Positions 16,944 to 25,601 of a stretch of DNA of 64,000 nt are shown piece after piece. A program made the position numbers and the translations under genes. The DNA comes from Antarcticimicrobium sp. GTDB lineage: Bacteria; Pseudomonadota; Alphaproteobacteria; Rhodobacterales; Rhodobacteraceae. The notes under the pieces were generated by a model. That model saw nothing but the letters and a program-made list of their open reading frames with translations. It did not search any database and was not told where the DNA came from. Positions within the stretch are counted from its first letter, which is position 1, and each line of letters opens with the position of its first letter. Location of the stretch: the NCBI RefSeq assembly GCF_029212575.1, contig NZ_JARGPK010000008.1:1-64000 (forward strand), written 5' to 3'.

Positions 16944-18263
16944 TTACGCCTTGCCACGCAGCATCGCGTTGTAGGTGGCCTTCAGCGCCACCTCCTTCAT
17001 CAGCCAGCTGATCCACAGCTCCTCCAGCGGGGCGATCATGCCCGGGAACGAGGGTGTGAGGTCGTCGTTGTAATTGAACTCGACCAGCATGGCGCGACCG
17101 ACCCGGGTGATCATCGGGCAGGATGTATAGCCGTTGTAGGCGGCATCGGTGGTATCGCCGGCGATCTGGGCGACCAGATGCTCCTCGACGACCGGCACCT
17201 GCCATTTGACCGATGCCGCCGTCTTGCCCTTTGGCACACCGGCCACGTCGCCCACCGCGAAAACCTCGGGGTAACGGAGATGGCGCAGGCTGTGCTTGTC
17301 GACCTCGACCCAGCCCTGATCGACCCATTTGTCGTCCCAACTCAGCCCGCTGTCGCGCACCACCTGCGGCGCCCGCTGCGGCGGGATCACGTGGATATAG
17401 TCGTATTCCAGCTCCGTCCGCCCGTCGGGCGTGTCGAAGGTGGCGCGTTTCCTGCCCGGGTCGATGGCCCGCAAGACGTGCGAATAGGCTGCGTTGATGC
17501 CGCGATCCTTGAACAGCATGCGAACCTTTTCCGACACGATCGGCACCCCGAAAAGCGAGTCGTTGTTGGCGGCATAAATGATCTCGGCCTTGCCGCGATT
17601 GCCCGCCTTACGGGTGATATCGTCGATCAGGAAGGTGTGCTTGAGCGGCGCGCCGGCGCATTTCATCTCGGTCGCGGGCCGGGTGAACAGGCCGACGCCG
17701 CCCTCTTCGGTGAACCTTGACGCGGCCTGCCACGTCTTGGCGGCGTAATCCGGCCCGGCGTAGAGCGCGCCGATCCCCTCGGTGCCGACCAGATCCAGGC
17801 TGAACCCCTCGATGGCATCATGGTCCAGCGTCAGCCCGGTGGCGACGACCAGATAGTCATAGGACAGTTTCTCACCCCCCTGGAGCGAAACGGTCTTTGC
17901 CTCCGGGTCGATCTGCGCGGCGTAGTCCTGTTTCAACTCGACGCCCGAGGGCAACCAGTCGGCGGTCTGGCTGACCGAGTAACCGGCGGTCTTGAGCCCG
18001 GCGGCGATCAGGCTGAACCCCGGCTGATAAAGGTGCTGCTTGCGCCCGTCGACCAGAGTGATGCGCGCCCCGTCCAGACGGTGCACCAGCCGGTTGGCCA
18101 GGGCGGTGCCGGCGGCGCCGGAGCCAAGGATGACGATATGCGCTCGGGTGGCGACCTGTGCGCGTGCCGGCTGGCCGGCCCCGGCCGCGGCAAGGGCGGC
18201 CGCCCCGGCCGTCAGGCCCAGGAATTCGCGGCGGGACGGAGAAAACTGTTCTTGGTCGGTCAT
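16944..18263 (-). CDS. sqr: Sulfide:quinone oxidoreductase-like flavoprotein, Tat-exported
   Basis: A 439-residue FAD enzyme expected to oxidise sulfide and pass electrons to quinone. It has a Tat signal (SRREFLGL, residues 9-16, then a hydrophobic stretch ending ARAQ), an FAD-binding GSGAAGTALANRLV at about 48-61, and a second dinucleotide region ending VFAVGDVAG. Only two cysteines are present, Cys202 in KCAGAP and Cys382 in YTSCP; these are the redox pair of type II (mitochondria-like) SQR, while the third cysteine of type I enzymes is missing. The ATG at 18263 follows the frame giving the Tat signal; the longer frame is non-homologous. An FNR-like box lies about 60 bases upstream. Confidence 0.85.
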   Translation of the reverse strand: MTDQEQFSPSRREFLGLTAGAAALAAAGAGQPARAQVATRAHIVILGSGAAGTALANRLVHRLDGARITLVDGRKQHLYQPGFSLIAAGLKTAGYSVSQTADWLPSGVELKQDYAAQIDPEAKTVSLQGGEKLSYDYLVVATGLTLDHDAIEGFSLDLVGTEGIGALYAGPDYAAKTWQAASRFTEEGGVGLFTRPATEMKCAGAPLKHTFLIDDITRKAGNRGKAEIIYAANNDSLFGVPIVSEKVRMLFKDRGINAAYSHVLRAIDPGRKRATFDTPDGRTELEYDYIHVIPPQRAPQVVRDSGLSWDDKWVDQGWVEVDKHSLRHLRYPEVFAVGDVAGVPKGKTAASVKWQVPVVEEHLVAQIAGDTTDAAYNGYTSCPMITRVGRAMLVEFNYNDDLTPSFPGMIAPLEELWISWLMKEVALKATYNAMLRGKA

Positions 18264-18320
18264 GGGTTCCGTTTCCTGCGGTTCATATCGCCGTTTTTGC
18301 ATACGGCAGAGTGCCGGATT

Positions 18321-18334
18321 TTGACTCAGATCAA
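18321..18334 (-). promoter_or_regulatory. FNR/FnrL-type box upstream of sqr
   Basis: TTGATCTGAGTCAA (minus strand) differs from the anaerobox TTGAT-N4-ATCAA in one position. It is centred about 65 bases before the sqr ATG, a normal place for activation by an oxygen-sensing FNR protein. Confidence 0.7.
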
Positions 18335-18412
18335 TAAGCTGTATTTTGGATGTCTTTTTTATGCGGGGCGCTTTTCCAAGCCCGCGCCGTCGTTCCCGCA
18401 CTACAAACGGAA

Positions 18413-18436
18413 ACGGGCGCCCCGAAAGGCGCCCGT
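18413..18436 (-). terminator. Terminator hairpin after cydX
   Basis: A perfect 9-bp stem (ACGGGCGCC at 18413-18421, GGCGCCCGT at 18428-18436) with a 6-nt loop lies 39 bases past the cydX stop on the minus strand and is followed by TTTCCGTTTG. It separates the cyd genes from sqr. Confidence 0.75.
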
Positions 18437-18474
18437 CCCGGTCTGACCCCTCCCAGAGACGTAAGAGGGAGAGG

Positions 18475-18594
18475 TTAGTCTTTGCTGTCTTCCTGCGTCA
18501 GACGCGCATCTTCGCGCATCTCGAGCCACATGGCGTTCAGAACAGCGACCAGCGCGGCCAGCGGAAGGCCGAGTACCCAGGCGAAATACCACAT
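18475..18594 (-). CDS. cydX: Cytochrome bd oxidase small subunit CydX (YbgT family)
   Basis: A 39-residue single-pass membrane peptide that begins with the diagnostic MWYFAWVLG and continues with one hydrophobic helix and an acidic tail (EMREDARLTQED). CydX stabilises the haem-containing CydAB complex. It starts 15 bases after the cydB stop on the same strand and is followed by a terminator hairpin. It is below common gene-length cut-offs and easily missed; the translation was worked out codon by codon from 18594 to the TAA at 18475. Confidence 0.93.
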   Translation of the reverse strand: MWYFAWVLGLPLAALVAVLNAMWLEMREDARLTQEDSKD

Positions 18595-18609
18595 CGTCGT
18601 TTTCCTTCC

Positions 18610-19767
18610 TTAATAGCTATGGCCGCTGGTGACATCGTCCTCGGTCACCTTGCCCCAGAGCACTTTGTACACCCAGGCCGTATAGACCAGGATCAGCGGC
18701 ACGAAGATCACCGCCGCCACCAGCATCACGAACAACGTCTGATGCGAGGACGAGCTGTCCCAGACGGTAAGCGAACTGTTGGGATCGACGATCGAGGGCA
18801 GGATGAACGGGAACATGGTCAAGCCGACGCTTGAGATAATCCCTGTGATCGCCAGCTTCGACCACAGCAGCGTCGAGACCTCGCGCCCCGCGCGAAGCCC
18901 CAGAACCGCCATGGCAATTCCGACAAAGCCCATGATCGGCGCGATCACGATCCAGGGCCGGGCGCTATAGGCCGCCATCCACGACCCGCCGCGCTCGACA
19001 TCGGAATACAGCGGGTTGGACGGACCGTTCGCCGCCACCTCGCTGACGATCTGAAAACCGTCCACCCCGAGAGCGAGCCAGACACCGGCCAGCGCATAGG
19101 CGAGCGCCGCCACGATCCCGGCGTAGGTGCCGATGGTGCGGGCGCGCATCTGCACCGGCCCTTCGGTCTTCAGCGTCAGCCAGGCCGCGCCGTGCATCAA
19201 CAGCATCGACAGGGACACCACCCCCGACACGATCGCAAAGGGCCGCAGCAGACCGACGAACTTCGTGAAGAAGTTGCCGTCATACATCGGCATCAGATCC
19301 TCGGTCAGGTAAAAGGGCACGCCCAGCAGCACGTTGCCAACCGCCACCCCGAACAGCAGCGCCGGTGCAGCGCCGCCCACGAACAGCGCCCAGTCCCAGC
19401 CATTCCGCCAGGTCTGGCTGTCGCGCTTGGAGCGGTAGGTGAACCCCACCGGTCGCAGGATGAGTGCGGCGAGAACCGCGAACATCGCCAGGTAAAAGCC
19501 CGAGAAGCTGACCGCGTAAAGCGGTGGCCAGGCAGCAAAGATGGCGCCGCCGCCCAGGATGAACCACACCTGGTTGCCTTCCCACACCGGGCCGACTGTG
19601 TTGAGCACCATCCGGCGTTCCACGTCGGTCTTGCCGACAAAGGGCAGCAGGGCGCCAACCCCCATGTCAAACCCGTCGGTCACGGCAAATCCGATCAGCA
19701 GGACGCCCAAAAGCACCCACCACATGACACGAAGAATATCGAAGTCGATCAGTTCAAACAGGATCAT
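18610..19767 (-). CDS. cydB: Cytochrome bd ubiquinol oxidase subunit II
   Basis: The 385-residue CydB subunit, the structural partner of CydA, with about nine hydrophobic helices and the family opening DFDILRVMWWVLLGVLLIGFA. GAIFAAWPPLYAVSFSGFYLA and WKGNQVW-like WEGNQVW segments are conserved in CydB. It lies five bases downstream of cydA and 15 bases upstream of cydX. Confidence 0.95.
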   Translation of the reverse strand: MILFELIDFDILRVMWWVLLGVLLIGFAVTDGFDMGVGALLPFVGKTDVERRMVLNTVGPVWEGNQVWFILGGGAIFAAWPPLYAVSFSGFYLAMFAVLAALILRPVGFTYRSKRDSQTWRNGWDWALFVGGAAPALLFGVAVGNVLLGVPFYLTEDLMPMYDGNFFTKFVGLLRPFAIVSGVVSLSMLLMHGAAWLTLKTEGPVQMRARTIGTYAGIVAALAYALAGVWLALGVDGFQIVSEVAANGPSNPLYSDVERGGSWMAAYSARPWIVIAPIMGFVGIAMAVLGLRAGREVSTLLWSKLAITGIISSVGLTMFPFILPSIVDPNSSLTVWDSSSSHQTLFVMLVAAVIFVPLILVYTAWVYKVLWGKVTEDDVTSGHSY

Positions 19768-19772
19768 TGGCT

Positions 19773-21386
19773 TTACTCCGCAGGCTCGGCCGCGAACGGG
19801 CCGTTGCCATCATGGGTGCGCAGCCGGTGTTCGTGCCGCGCCATCCAGGTTTCGGTTTCTTCCACATCCTCGGTCGGGCCCTTGCGGATGTATTTCACCA
19901 TCAGGCCCATCTCGATGATGAAGAGGACGGTATAGAAGGTGACGAAGCCGGCCAGCGTGATCAGCAGATCGGCCACGCTCAGATGGCTCACGGACAAAGC
20001 GGTGGGCAGCACCCCGTCGACCGTCCAGGGCTGGCGGCCGAACTCGGCCACGAACCAGCCCAGTTCGGCGGCGATCCAGGGCGTCGGGATGATGATAACG
20101 CCGAGCCAAAGCGCCACTCGGGGGAACCGCATGCCGCGGAAGCTGGCCATGAACGCGAAATAGGCCATCACCGCGATGAAGCTGAAGCCAAGAGCGACCA
20201 TCAGCCGGAACGCCCAGAACAGGGACGCGACACCGGGGATGGTATCCTCTGCCGCCATGGCGATCTGCTCTTCGGTTGCCTCGCGAGGGTCGTCAACATA
20301 GCGCTTGAGCAGGAAGGCAAAGCCCAGATCGTCGGAATTCTGCTCGAAGATGAACCGGGCCTCGGCAGGCGCATCGCCGCGTTGCTCGCGGATGGTCATC
20401 AGCGCGTCATAGGCGATGATGCCGCGCCGGATCTTTGCCTCGGCCTCGTCGACCAGGTCATTGATACCGGGAAGCTCCCTGGTCAGCGAGCGGGTGCCGA
20501 TCAGCCCCATCACCCAGGGGATTTCCAGCGCATAGTGGGTCTCGCGCGCTTCCTTGTCGGGAAAGCCGATCAGGTTGAACGACGCGGGCGCCTCGTGAGT
20601 TTCCCACATGCCCTCGATCGCGGCCAGTTTCATCTTTTGGGTGTGGCTGGCGGAATAGCCGGATTCATCCCCGAGCACCACGACCGACAGCGCCGCAGCC
20701 AGGCCAAAGCTGGAGGCGACCGCGATCGACCGGCGGGCGAGTTGGATGTGCCGCCCCTTCAGAAGATACCAGGCCGAAACGCCCAGAACGAAGACCGACG
20801 CGGTGACGTAACCGGCGGAAACGGTATGGACGAATTTCGCCTGCGCCACCTCGTTGAACATCACGTCGAAAAAGCTGGTCATCTCCATCCGCATGCTGTC
20901 GGGATTGAACTGGGCGCCGACCGGGTTCTGCATCCAACCATTGGCGATCAGGATCCACAGCGCCGAGAAGTTCGAGCCGATCGCAACCAGCCAGGTCACC
21001 ACCATGTGCGCGGTCTTGCTCAGCTTGTCCCAACCGAAAAAGAACAGCCCGACAAAGGTCGCCTCGAGGAAAAAGGCCATCAGCCCCTCGATCGCAAGCG
21101 GCGCGCCGAAGATATCGCCGACGTAGTGGCTGTAGTAGGACCAATTCATGCCGAACTGGAATTCCATGGTAATGCCGGTGGCAACGCCAAGCACAAAGTT
21201 GATGCCGAACAGCGTGCCCCAGAATTTCGTCATCTGGCGCCAGATCGGCCGGTTGGTCATCACATAGACCGTCTCCATGATCGCGACCAGGATCGACAAA
21301 CCCAGCGTCAGCGGCACGAAGAGGAAGTGATACATCGCTGTCATCGCGAATTGGAGGCGCGACAGCTCGACGACATCAAGTTCCAT
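19773..21386 (-). CDS. cydA: Cytochrome bd ubiquinol oxidase subunit I
   Basis: The 537-residue catalytic subunit, which oxidises quinol and reduces O2 to water without proton pumping. Haem ligands are visible: His in MYHFLFVPLTLGLS near the N-terminus, His in KFVHTVSAGYV, and Met in FWAFRLMVALGF; GRQPW marks the conserved signature. The quinol loop is long (KMKLAAIEGMWETH through the acidic IREQRGDAPAEARF stretch), so this is the canonical L-type, not the short-loop CIO type. The ATG at 21386 fits an AGGAG site nine bases upstream better than the ATG nine bases earlier. An FNR-like box lies at 21490. Confidence 0.95.
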   Translation of the reverse strand: MELDVVELSRLQFAMTAMYHFLFVPLTLGLSILVAIMETVYVMTNRPIWRQMTKFWGTLFGINFVLGVATGITMEFQFGMNWSYYSHYVGDIFGAPLAIEGLMAFFLEATFVGLFFFGWDKLSKTAHMVVTWLVAIGSNFSALWILIANGWMQNPVGAQFNPDSMRMEMTSFFDVMFNEVAQAKFVHTVSAGYVTASVFVLGVSAWYLLKGRHIQLARRSIAVASSFGLAAALSVVVLGDESGYSASHTQKMKLAAIEGMWETHEAPASFNLIGFPDKEARETHYALEIPWVMGLIGTRSLTRELPGINDLVDEAEAKIRRGIIAYDALMTIREQRGDAPAEARFIFEQNSDDLGFAFLLKRYVDDPREATEEQIAMAAEDTIPGVASLFWAFRLMVALGFSFIAVMAYFAFMASFRGMRFPRVALWLGVIIIPTPWIAAELGWFVAEFGRQPWTVDGVLPTALSVSHLSVADLLITLAGFVTFYTVLFIIEMGLMVKYIRKGPTEDVEETETWMARHEHRLRTHDGNGPFAAEPAE

Positions 21387-21489
21387 GATTGTCATCTCCT
21401 CGGTTTGAGTTTGCAGATTTGCACGACACAAACCTGCTTCGAAAATACATCATTGTTTTTGGGGTACACCCGCGGTCGCCAGAGTCGAT

Positions 21490-21503
21490 TTGATCTGGGT
21501 CAA
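21490..21503 (-). promoter_or_regulatory. FNR/FnrL-type box upstream of cydA
   Basis: TTGATCTGGGTCAA differs from the TTGAT-N4-ATCAA consensus at one position and lies about 110 bases before the cydA ATG, overlapping the 3' end of cydC. It would let cydABX be induced by low oxygen apart from cydDC. Confidence 0.7.
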
Positions 21504-23182
21504 AGGACTCCGGTTTTCGGAATGTATTTTTCCAGATCCACGCGCCGGTCGGCCCCTTCCATCTCGGCGGTGCGGTGGGTTGCCGCGATGATGGTCGCCT
21601 GCGGGAGATAGCGCCGCAACCCCGCCACGACGCGGCGTGCGGTCGGGTCGTCGAGCCCCTCGGTCGGTTCGTCCAGCAGCAGGATATCGGGCCGACGCAA
21701 CAGGGCACGCGCCAGCGCCAGCCGCCGCGATTCCCCTCCCGACAGGCCCGCGCCCCCCTCGCCCAGCCGGGCCTGCAAGCCGCCGCGCCCGTGGATCACC
21801 CCGTCCAGCGCCACCGCGCGCAGAACCTCCCAGGCGGCGTCCTCGCTCAGCTCGGGCCGGGCGATCTGCAGGTTGTCCAGAACGGTTCCGCCGAGCAGCG
21901 CGCTGCGCTGCGGTAGCAGGGTCAGATGCCGACGCAACGCTGGTTCCGGCCAATCACCCAGCGACGCGCCGAGAACCCGCACCTCTCCGGCCTGAATCGG
22001 CCCGATGCCCGCCAGAGCATCCAGAAGCGTGCTTTTGCCCGACCCGCTGGCACCGCTCAATGCCAGCATCTCGCCCGGTGCGGCCGAGAAACTCAACCCA
22101 CGCAGCAGCAGCCCCGCGCGCCCGGGACGCGCGAGGTCCAGATCACGCACCTCCAGCCCGGCGGCGCGGTCGGTCGCGGGGGCGGCGCCGCCTGCGGGCA
22201 ACGGCCGCGCGCCCTGCGGTGCCGGCGCCATCACCCGGCCTGCCGCATCGCGCATCCGTCCGATCTCGGCGAGGCCACGACGCAGGGGCATCACCGTTTC
22301 GGCCAGTGCCAGCGCCACGAAGACCCCGATGGCGGCCTGCGCCGCGTCGATCCGCCCGGAGGCGATCAGCCCGCCGGAGAGGCCAAGCACCAGCGCCGTG
22401 ACCAGACCCACCATCGCGGTCAGCGCCAGGCCCGCCGCGGTGTCGATCCGGTCGAGCCGGTCCTGTGCCGCCCGCGCGCGGGCTTCTTCCGCGTCGATCC
22501 GGGCACGCCAGGACGGGATCAACCCCTGCAGAATCGCCTCACGCTGGCCGCGAAACAGGCCGATGGCGCGCTGGCGCAAGGTCTGCATCGCCGCCTCGGC
22601 CTCGGTCGAGGGGGCAAAGGTGCGCAGGGCGACACGCAGCAGGATCACCATACCTCCGATCAGGTATCCCAGCCCAATCGCCGCCGCGACCACCGGATCA
22701 GAAAGCCATGACAGCATGGCAAAGGCCACCGCATGGGTGATCAGCGCCGCCGCGACCGGCAGCGCCAGCCGCAGCGCCACCCCGTCGAGGGCATCGACGT
22801 CGGCCGTGATCCGGGTCAGCGCCGTGCCGCCGCGCAACCGCCGCAGCGCGTCGATCGGCCAGTGTTCCAGCCGGTGCATCAGGGTGATCCGCAGCGCCGC
22901 GAGGGCGCGCAGAGTGGCGTCATGGGTCAGCAGCCGCTCGCCATAGCGGGCGCCGGCCCGGCCCAACGCCAGAAACCGCACCCCGGCCGAGGGGCGGAAC
23001 ACGTCAAAGGCAATGCCAATCCCGGCAATGCCAGCCAAACCGGTCGCGGTGATGAACCACCCCGACAGGCCAAGCAGCGCCGCGCCCATGATCAGAACGA
23101 CAACGGTCAGCGCCGCGCCGCGCCACATTGCCCAGGCATCCGCCGTCCAGAGCAGCCGGAAGATCCGCCAAAGCGCCCTCAT
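21500..23182 (-). CDS. cydC: Thiol exporter subunit CydC (ABC, cytochrome bd assembly)
   Basis: A fused membrane-plus-ATPase ABC subunit of 560 residues. About six helices fill residues 1-300; Walker A SGASGSGKSTLLDAL, signature LSGGESRRLALARALL and Walker B ILLLDEPTEGLDD follow. CydDC exports cysteine and glutathione to the periplasm and is needed for cytochrome bd and c maturation. The ATG at 23182 overlaps the cydD stop as ATGA and gives MRALWRIFRLL; the longer frame is not needed. Confidence 0.92.
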   Translation of the reverse strand: MRALWRIFRLLWTADAWAMWRGAALTVVVLIMGAALLGLSGWFITATGLAGIAGIGIAFDVFRPSAGVRFLALGRAGARYGERLLTHDATLRALAALRITLMHRLEHWPIDALRRLRGGTALTRITADVDALDGVALRLALPVAAALITHAVAFAMLSWLSDPVVAAAIGLGYLIGGMVILLRVALRTFAPSTEAEAAMQTLRQRAIGLFRGQREAILQGLIPSWRARIDAEEARARAAQDRLDRIDTAAGLALTAMVGLVTALVLGLSGGLIASGRIDAAQAAIGVFVALALAETVMPLRRGLAEIGRMRDAAGRVMAPAPQGARPLPAGGAAPATDRAAGLEVRDLDLARPGRAGLLLRGLSFSAAPGEMLALSGASGSGKSTLLDALAGIGPIQAGEVRVLGASLGDWPEPALRRHLTLLPQRSALLGGTVLDNLQIARPELSEDAAWEVLRAVALDGVIHGRGGLQARLGEGGAGLSGGESRRLALARALLRRPDILLLDEPTEGLDDPTARRVVAGLRRYLPQATIIAATHRTAEMEGADRRVDLEKYIPKTGVL

Positions 23183-24828
23183 GCCACACCCCCTAGGTCG
23201 ATCACCCGGCCCATCGCGGCGCAAAGCGTGGAGTCGTGGGTGGCGACGATCACCGTCCGCCCCTCGCTGGCCAGATCGACCAGCGCCGCGATGATCTCGC
23301 CAGCGGTTTCATGGTCAAGATCGGCGGTCGGTTCGTCGGCCAGGATCACATCGGCGCCGGTCAGGAAGGTACGCGCCAGCAGTAGCCGCCGCGCCTCGCC
23401 ACCGGACACGCCGGCGCCGGTCTCTCCCAGCCTGGTGTCGAGCCCCTCGGGCAGCGCCGCGACGATGGATGCCGCGCGAGCCTTGTCCAGCGCCGCCTGC
23501 ATGTCGGCGCCCTGTCCGTGCGGATCGAGAAATTCTCTCAGGGTCAAATCCGGGACATGTACCGATTGCGGCACCAAGGCGATCCGTGCGCGCCAGCCGT
23601 CGGCATTCGCATCATCAAGAGCCTGACCCGCCACAGTGATCCGCCCCGCATCGGGGCGAAGCAGCCCGGCGGCAAGCTCCAGCAGGGTCGATTTTCCGGT
23701 GCCGCTCGGTCCGCGAAGCGCCACGCGCTCGCCCGCGCCGATGGAAAGATCCGGCATCGCGTGGCGCAACCCGCCGCGCGTCACCGTGACCCCCGCCATC
23801 ACCAGGGTTGGCGGACCCGCCAGCCGCTCGACCCGCGCACCAGTGCCCAGGACCTGCGCCGCCTCGCGCGTCATCCGCGCCTCCAGTTCCTCGGCCACGG
23901 CCTCGGCGGCGGCCTTGTCATGCCAGGCCGCGGCCAGATCGCGCAGCGGCTGAAAGAACTCTGGCGCCAGCAACAGGATGAACACCCCCTCTCCAAGCGT
24001 CATCGGGGAAGCCCAGGCGCCGAATGTGATCTCGCCCAACAGCGAGAACCCGACGTAAACGGCCACCATCGCCACCCCGATGGCCGAGAACAGCTCCAGC
24101 ACGGTCGAGGACAGGAAGGCGACCCGCAGCACCGCCATGGTGCGCTGCCGCACCCCTTCGGCCAGCGCGGCGAAATCGGCGCGCGATTTTTCGGCTGCAT
24201 CCAGAATGCGGATATCCGGTAGCGCCGCGATCCGGTCGATCAGCAGCGCGTTCATGTCGCCGATCTCGACCATCTGGCGCGCGCTGGCCTCTTTCGCGGC
24301 CATGCCCACCAGCGCCATGAACACCGGGATCAACGGCCCCGCCAGGAACAGGATGACCGCCGCCGCCCAGGATTGCGAGGCGGTCAGCACAAGCAGGATC
24401 AGCGGCAGCGCCATCACCCGCGCCATGGCGGGGCGATAGCGGGACACGTAGGGTGACAGCAGCGCCAGCTTTTCCGACAGCAGCGCGGCAAGATCCGCCG
24501 AGGAAATGGCCCGGTCGGTGCGCAGGCTCTCGCGGTCGAGCAGAATCTTGCGTTGCTCGGCGACCACAAGGTCGGCCGCCGCGAAGGCCCGCCGCCCGGC
24601 GATCCGGTCGGCAATGGCCCGCATCAGGCCGAGCAGGGCAAAACCGGCCGCCGCACCCCATCCCGACGCCCCGAAGCTGCCCGAGGCCCAGCCCTGGATG
24701 ACCCAGGCGACCAGCACCGCCTGAACCGGCCAGAGCGCCCCTGACAGCGTGGTCCAGACCGAAGCCTGCCTTAGCAAAAGGCCGGGCCGACCGGCAATGA
24801 GCCGGGAGATGGAGGATTTCGATGCCAC
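23179..24828 (-). CDS. cydD: Thiol exporter subunit CydD (ABC, cytochrome bd assembly)
   Basis: A 549-residue membrane-plus-ATPase ABC half-transporter paired with CydC. Helices occupy about residues 25-290; Walker A RGPSGTGKSTLLELA, signature VSGGEARRLLLARTFL and Walker B VILADEPTADLDHET follow. It starts with GTG at 24828 behind a weak ribosome site, and is the first gene of the cydDC-cydABX row. An AT-rich stretch at about 24857-24890 is the probable promoter; no FNR box was seen there. Confidence 0.92.
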   Translation of the reverse strand: MASKSSISRLIAGRPGLLLRQASVWTTLSGALWPVQAVLVAWVIQGWASGSFGASGWGAAAGFALLGLMRAIADRIAGRRAFAAADLVVAEQRKILLDRESLRTDRAISSADLAALLSEKLALLSPYVSRYRPAMARVMALPLILLVLTASQSWAAAVILFLAGPLIPVFMALVGMAAKEASARQMVEIGDMNALLIDRIAALPDIRILDAAEKSRADFAALAEGVRQRTMAVLRVAFLSSTVLELFSAIGVAMVAVYVGFSLLGEITFGAWASPMTLGEGVFILLLAPEFFQPLRDLAAAWHDKAAAEAVAEELEARMTREAAQVLGTGARVERLAGPPTLVMAGVTVTRGGLRHAMPDLSIGAGERVALRGPSGTGKSTLLELAAGLLRPDAGRITVAGQALDDANADGWRARIALVPQSVHVPDLTLREFLDPHGQGADMQAALDKARAASIVAALPEGLDTRLGETGAGVSGGEARRLLLARTFLTGADVILADEPTADLDHETAGEIIAALVDLASEGRTVIVATHDSTLCAAMGRVIDLGGVA

Positions 24829-24941
24829 GGGGAATGCTCGTCGCTTCTGGGGGGCGGTTATATCATTTATTTAAGATGTGTAATAAGTCGGGACCACCCC
24901 GGAAGGGTGCGACACGCTGTATCGGGCAATGGCACCGGGAA

Positions 24942-25334
24942 TCAGGCGCCTTGCCGCTCCTCCAGCACCTTTTTCGCCGCCCGGAAACACTCCAGCGCCT
25001 GCGGCACACCGCAGTAGATGGCGACGACGTGGATGATGGCGCGGATCTCCTCTTTCGACACCCCGTTGTTCAGCGCGCCGCGGCAGTGGATTTCCCATTC
25101 GTGCATCTTGCCCAGCGCCCCGATCATCGCGAGGTTCATCATGCTGCGGGTCTTGGGGTCGATCACATCGTCGCCCCAGCCGAATCCCCAGCACCAGGCG
25201 GTCATCGCCTCCTGGAACGGGCGGGTGAAATCGTCGGCGGCGGCGAGGTTTTTCTCGACATACTCCGCGCCCAGGGTCGCCTTGCGCTGTGCCAGACCCT
25301 TGGCAAACAGGTCTTCGTCCCAGGTATCGCTCAT
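24942..25334 (-). CDS. Carboxymuconolactone decarboxylase family protein
   Basis: A 130-residue all-helical protein with the CMD-family core, seen in DPKTRSMMNLAMIGALGKMHEWEIHCRGALNNG (given in parts: RSMMNLAMIGALG, then EIHCRGALNNG) and KEEIRAIIHVVAIYCGVP. It resembles the gamma-carboxymuconolactone decarboxylase PcaC branch of protocatechuate breakdown. The CxxC of the AhpD peroxidase branch is absent. There are no pca genes beside it, so the substrate is uncertain. Confidence 0.82.
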   Translation of the reverse strand: MSDTWDEDLFAKGLAQRKATLGAEYVEKNLAAADDFTRPFQEAMTAWCWGFGWGDDVIDPKTRSMMNLAMIGALGKMHEWEIHCRGALNNGVSKEEIRAIIHVVAIYCGVPQALECFRAAKKVLEERQGA

Positions 25335-25601
25335 CTCGCCAGTCCCTTTCGTTCCGTGTTCCGGCTCACCATCTCCAACAGCCTGCCGCCACGCAAGGCT
25401 GTGGCGGGATAAATCGGGCGCGGCAGATGGTTTTACCGGCAGGGCATCGGGGGCGCTTGCGGACCGCCCTTGGCCTTTCTGTCACCGGGCCGATAGGATA
25501 AGCCTATCCGTGAAGAGTGGACGCAGGCCCTTTATCGGGTTTGTTAAACAAGGCCAATTGGAGCCGAAAAAACGCGGGCGGGTGCGAATGCGGGAGAGCC
25601 G

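Noticed and set aside
24850-24895. AT-rich island upstream of cydD as an FNR site
   Set aside because: No TTGAT-N4-ATCAA-like sequence; kept only as a probable promoter region in the cydD note.
25480-25510. Short inverted repeat GGATA-AGCC-TATCC as an operator
   Set aside because: Only 5-bp arms, no matching copies, and no regulator nearby; too weak to call.
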